A DNA stretch of 64,000 bases from Bacteroidales bacterium (lineage in GTDB: Bacteria > Bacteroidota > Bacteroidia > Bacteroidales > UBA12077), in the NCBI GenBank assembly GCA_016342685.1, contig JAEINU010000001.1, positions 760,169 through 824,168 of the forward strand, written 5' to 3'. Under the pieces are notes generated by a model. The model saw only the letters and a list, made by a program, of their open reading frames with translations. It made no database searches and had not been told where the DNA came from. The first letter of the stretch is position 1. Each line of letters opens with the position of its first letter. A program made the position numbers and the translations under genes. Below are positions 60,550 to 64,000 of the stretch, piece by piece.

Positions 60550-62682
60550 ATGAAAAAAAAGGGATTAATTTTCGCACTAGTAATTATGAGCATTATTTCT
60601 GTAAATCAGAAATTAAGTGCCCAAAAATATATTGCTAGCGAAAATAAAGTGAAGAGTTATGGAGTACCTGCATCACCTGAGGTATTTGAAACAACTCAGT
60701 CAACAGGAGAGAAAATACAATTAAAAATAAAAGGTGATGGAGCTACACACTGGTTTGAAACAATAGATGGATACACTGTTCTTAGAGATAGGAATAATGA
60801 TTTTGTTTATGCAAATCAGGATAAAAATAAGAATCTTGTTCCAACAGAGGTTCTTGTAAGCAACACAAAAAATAGCAGTCCATTTGCAAAGAATCTTAGA
60901 TTTAGCAAAGATCAAATACTTAATCAAAGGGCAAGTTATTTAACTGATTCTGAGAAATCTTTAGGAAATAGCAAATCTTTTCCAACTACTGGAGAAAGAA
61001 ACGTTTTGCTTTTATTAATTGATTTTTCAGATCAGGCGTTTGTTAGAGATACTGCTGATTTTGGAAAATTAATGAACGAGACGAATTATAATGGAACAGG
61101 AAGTTTTAAAGATTTTTATCTTACCAGTTCATATAATAAACTTACTCTAACAACAACTGTTGTTGGTTGGTTACACGCTTCAAATACATTAGCTTATTAT
61201 GGTGGTAATGATGACGATGACGATGATTTAAGACCACGGGAGCTTGTTCGCGAAGCAATTGACTCAGCAGAAGCAAATGGAGTAGATTTTTCAATTTTCG
61301 ATAATGATAACGACGGAAGTGTGGATGGAATTCAAGTTATTCATGCAGGGTATGGAGAGGAAGCTGGAGCTTCAGCAGATTGTATCTGGTCTCATCGTTG
61401 GTCGTTAAGCGGATTAGCAGCAACATACGATGGAGTTGTTATTAACGATTATGCAATTTATCCCGAATTAAGAGGAAGTTACAATACAAATATTACCAAT
61501 ATTGGTGTTGTGTGTCATGAGTTTGGTCACAGTTTAGGATTACCAGATTTTTATGATGTTGATTATGAAGGATCTGGTGGGCAGTCTTTTGATCTAGGAG
61601 ATTGGGATTTGATGGCTGGAGGTTCTTGGAATAATGGAGGAGCAACACCGGCAAATCACAACTGTTTATCAAAATGGGAATTAGGATGGTTAGAGCCAAT
61701 CGAAATAACAAAGGATACATCAATTGTTGAGTTTCCTAATTCTGTGGAAAATGATACTGCTTTTATCATATATTCTCAAGTAGAAGGAGAGCTTTTTATG
61801 TTCGAGAATAGACAAAAAATGGGACAAGATTTGTATGTTCCTGGACATGGAATGTTAATATATCACTACGATGATAATAATTGGGCTTCTATGCAAAATA
61901 AAATCCCTACTCATCAATGTATGGATATTGAAGAAGCTGATGATACTCAAAGTTCATATACTTATTCTGGAGATCCATTTCCTGGAACTTCAAATAATAT
62001 GGAATTCTCAGATTTAACAACACCTAGTATGCTTGCTTGGAACAGTATGCCAACAGGAATGAAGATTAAAGATATTCAAGAAAATACAACAAATAAAACC
62101 ATAAGTTTTAATGTTATAACAGGAGATGTGAAAAGCCCAATCGTAAATGTTACTTCTGAATATTCTGGAGCCACATCAGTGCATCCAATTCCGGTTACAA
62201 TAATTTTCGATGAGCCTGTCTTTGGTTTTGAAGTTGAAGATTTAAATATTACGAATGGAGTAGCAGAAAACTTTATTAGTGTTAGTGATTCATTATATAC
62301 TGCGGATATAGAACCGATTATAGCAGGTCAAGTCTTAGTTAGTATTGCTGAAAAAATTGCTGAAGATGCTGCAGGAAACGGAAACGCGGCTTCTTCAATG
62401 TGGGGGATAAATTTTAGTTATCCTACCGGAATAAAAGATATTGCTGAGCTCGGTTTTAATGCTTATCCAAACCCTTCAAATGGTTTAATAAACTTGGATA
62501 TTAGCAAAGATTTTAATATGGGATCTGTTAAAGTACTTGATATAACTGGTCGTGTTATTTATAAAGAGCAATTAACGCAAAATAGAAACTATATTGATAT
62601 TTCAAAACATTCAAGTGGAATGTATATATTAAATATTCAATTAGATAATGAAATTTACAATAGTCAGATTATTATTAAATAA
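60550..62682 (+). CDS. Secreted M6 family metalloprotease with T9SS sorting domain
   Basis: The 710-residue protein has a signal peptide (1-25) and an N-terminal prodomain. The M6 (immune inhibitor A-like) catalytic domain follows (about 150-440) with the zinc motif CHEFGHSLGLPDFYDVD near residue 325. A Big_12-type Ig-like domain (about 530-620, KSPIVNVTSEYSGATSV) precedes the type IX C-terminal domain (YPNPSNGLINLDIS, then SGMYILNIQ). It is expected to be secreted or surface-bound and to cut proteins. Confidence 0.93.
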   Translation: MKKKGLIFALVIMSIISVNQKLSAQKYIASENKVKSYGVPASPEVFETTQSTGEKIQLKIKGDGATHWFETIDGYTVLRDRNNDFVYANQDKNKNLVPTEVLVSNTKNSSPFAKNLRFSKDQILNQRASYLTDSEKSLGNSKSFPTTGERNVLLLLIDFSDQAFVRDTADFGKLMNETNYNGTGSFKDFYLTSSYNKLTLTTTVVGWLHASNTLAYYGGNDDDDDDLRPRELVREAIDSAEANGVDFSIFDNDNDGSVDGIQVIHAGYGEEAGASADCIWSHRWSLSGLAATYDGVVINDYAIYPELRGSYNTNITNIGVVCHEFGHSLGLPDFYDVDYEGSGGQSFDLGDWDLMAGGSWNNGGATPANHNCLSKWELGWLEPIEITKDTSIVEFPNSVENDTAFIIYSQVEGELFMFENRQKMGQDLYVPGHGMLIYHYDDNNWASMQNKIPTHQCMDIEEADDTQSSYTYSGDPFPGTSNNMEFSDLTTPSMLAWNSMPTGMKIKDIQENTTNKTISFNVITGDVKSPIVNVTSEYSGATSVHPIPVTIIFDEPVFGFEVEDLNITNGVAENFISVSDSLYTADIEPIIAGQVLVSIAEKIAEDAAGNGNAASSMWGINFSYPTGIKDIAELGFNAYPNPSNGLINLDISKDFNMGSVKVLDITGRVIYKEQLTQNRNYIDISKHSSGMYILNIQLDNEIYNSQIIIK

Positions 62683-62702
62683 TTTCTAGTTATCAGATAT
62701 TT

Positions 62703-62733
62703 AAGGCTGTAATTTTTAATTGCAGCCTTTTTT
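62703..62733 (+). terminator. Terminator after the M6 protease gene
   Basis: The stem AAGGCTG/CAGCCTT with an A/T loop runs into TTTTTT, 20 bases after the stop at 62682. Confidence 0.85.
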
Positions 62734-62790
62734 AGTGCTTAAATATTAAATAATAAGTATTATTTTTGGTTGTTAACATAAATGTAAAAT

Positions 62791-64000
62791 ATGGATTTAG
62801 TTTCATCAAAAGATATATCAAAAGCATTAAAATTGGAAAATTTCGGTGGAGATCTAATTGCGAAATTTCTAATGCAACTTCTTAAATTTAATAAGTTAAA
62901 TAAGCTATATACAGATACGCGCAATAAGAGTGGAATAGATTTTATTGATTCAGTAATTGAACAGTTAGAGTTTGAATACGAAGTTTCACCAGATGACTTA
63001 AAAAGAATACCAAAAGATAAACCATTCATGGTTGTTGCAAATCATCCTTTTGGCGGTATTGATGCTTTAATATTGACAAAAATTTTTAAAGAAGTTAGAC
63101 CGGATTTTAGGGCTATGGGGAATTTTCTACTTCAAAAAATTGATCCCATAAAAGATATCATTTTACCCGTTAACCCATTTGAAAGTAAAAAAGAAACCAG
63201 ATCAAGTTTTGGTGGTATAAAAAACGCTTTGGTACACTTAGAACAGGGAAATTCTTTAGCAATATTTCCCGCAGGAGAGGTGTCGTCATATCAGTCTGAG
63301 AGTGGAATAATTCAAGATCGAGAATGGCAAGCTTCTATTCTAAAGTTTATAAAAAAAGCTGGAGTTCCAATTGTCCCTGTTTATTTTCATGGAACAAATA
63401 GCAGGCTGTTTCATTTACTTGGAAAAGTTCATCCTGTTTTGAGGACAGCAAAATTGCCTTCTGAACTTTTTAATAAGAAAAATAAGAAAATTAAAATTAG
63501 AATAGGAAATGCAATACCTGTAAAAGAGCAGGATGAATTTTCAGATATTTCTCATTTTGGTCGTTACCTAAGAGCTAGAACATATGCACTTGGTACTAGT
63601 CTTGAAGCGAAAAAGTTTTATGTTCCCTCATTTTATCCAAGAGTAAAAAAGGCTGAGGAAATAATGGATCCGGTTAACGAAGAAATTTTAACCAAAGAAA
63701 TAAACTCGATAAAAGAAAAATACATTCTATTTACTAATAAGAACTACAATGTAATTTGCGCTCCGTCTACAGAAATTCCTTATTCCTTGCAAGAAATTGG
63801 GCGTTTGCGTGAAATAACATTTCGTGATGTTGGCGAAGGAACAAATAGGAGCATAGATATTGATGAGTATGATTTTTATTATCATCAGTTAATAATTTGG
63901 GATCAGGAAGCAAATAAAATTGTTGGCGCTTATAGATTGGGAAAAGGAAAAGATATTCTGGCTCAGTACGGAATAAATGGGTTTTATTTAAGTTCGCTTT
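62791..64000 (+). CDS. OlsF-like bifunctional acyltransferase (PlsC-type + GNAT), 3' end outside window
   Basis: The reading frame starts at the ATG at 62791 and stays open to the window edge (403 residues so far). The N-terminal half (about 1-280) is a PlsC/OlsA-like acyltransferase with NHPFGGID and FPAGEVSS motifs. From about residue 305 it has a GNAT-type/hemolysin-like domain (SLQEIGRLREITFRDVGEG, then KIVGAYRLGKG). This is the arrangement of OlsF, which makes acyl-oxyacyl ornithine lipids (N-acyl transfer by the GNAT part, O-acyl by the other); glycine lipid synthesis in Bacteroides uses the same two activities as separate proteins. The amino acid acylated cannot be told. It is incomplete only because the window ends. 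Confidence 0.88.
   Translation, partial: MDLVSSKDISKALKLENFGGDLIAKFLMQLLKFNKLNKLYTDTRNKSGIDFIDSVIEQLEFEYEVSPDDLKRIPKDKPFMVVANHPFGGIDALILTKIFKEVRPDFRAMGNFLLQKIDPIKDIILPVNPFESKKETRSSFGGIKNALVHLEQGNSLAIFPAGEVSSYQSESGIIQDREWQASILKFIKKAGVPIVPVYFHGTNSRLFHLLGKVHPVLRTAKLPSELFNKKNKKIKIRIGNAIPVKEQDEFSDISHFGRYLRARTYALGTSLEAKKFYVPSFYPRVKKAEEIMDPVNEEILTKEINSIKEKYILFTNKNYNVICAPSTEIPYSLQEIGRLREITFRDVGEGTNRSIDIDEYDFYYHQLIIWDQEANKIVGAYRLGKGKDILAQYGINGFYLSSL

Noticed and set aside
62760..63029. 89-residue minus-strand open frame near the window end
   Set aside because: It is antisense to the start of the OlsF-like gene, whose NHPFG and FPAGE motifs are on the plus strand.

Overview
The window is a low-GC chromosomal segment from a bacterium of the phylum Bacteroidota. 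It is most likely an anaerobic or facultatively anaerobic, possibly marine, member of the Marinilabiliales/Marinifilaceae type; this rank is inferred from gene content only. The phylum is supported by TAnnTTTG promoter -7 boxes, the general lack of Shine-Dalgarno sequences, two metallopeptidases with type IX secretion sorting domains, many secreted or lipoprotein genes, multi-PAS histidine kinases, and dispersed repeats of the GTCATTCTGAGCTTGTCGAA type. No phage, CRISPR array or complete insertion sequence was seen.

Layout. 0-4.2 kb (minus strand) holds two copies of a module, a small basic low-complexity secreted protein followed by a ~300-residue outer-membrane protein, with a lipoprotein gene between them. 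Two promoters here share an 11-bp-period direct repeat. 4.3-9.7 kb holds a small lipoprotein, a PAS histidine kinase with two stand-alone receiver proteins, a TPR protein and an orphan gene. 9.8-14.1 kb holds a tungsten-type aldehyde:ferredoxin oxidoreductase with a four-cluster ferredoxin, a GPP34 protein and an MFS permease. 14.4-16.5 kb is an unassigned membrane protein/VWA-like lipoprotein pair. 16.8-20.9 kb holds two divergent LeuC-LeuD-fused aconitase-superfamily enzymes split by a four-helix-bundle (23S IVP-like) gene.

21.3-31.4 kb is the most interesting region. It encodes a sigma-54 activator of AcoR type, an AbgA-like amidohydrolase, an iron alcohol dehydrogenase, and then five tightly packed genes: [2Fe-2S] thioredoxin-like protein, PAS-containing sensory-type [FeFe]-hydrogenase, SpoIIE-type phosphatase with an extra C-terminal domain, a second [2Fe-2S] protein and a group-B-type [FeFe]-hydrogenase. 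Upstream of the dehydrogenase there is an array of TGTTC-N7-GAACA sites followed by a -24/-12 promoter. This suggests that alcohol/aldehyde metabolism and H2 sensing are wired together through sigma-54 and a phosphatase signalling arm.

31.4-46.2 kb contains tRNA-Arg(UCU), a U32 peptidase/RlhA-like protein, a lipid acyltransferase plus methyltransferase pair, a cytidylate-kinase-like protein, a large secreted M4 peptidase, a C1 peptidase, an SDR lacking the catalytic Tyr/Lys, tag, mnmE, a DUF493 protein and a DUF6933-like protein. 46.2-50.2 kb is a four-gene minus-strand operon: SET-domain protein, two-TM membrane protein, TPR/cysteine-cluster protein and cytosolic-carboxypeptidase-like M14 enzyme. 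50.3-64 kb has a YchJ-like protein, topoisomerase III, a solitary tyrosine recombinase, a DUF3820 protein, an outer-membrane barrel, a giant PAS hybrid kinase, a lipoprotein, a secreted M6 peptidase and, cut by the window end, an OlsF-like acyltransferase/GNAT fusion. All functional calls come from reading motifs by eye; no database search was run.
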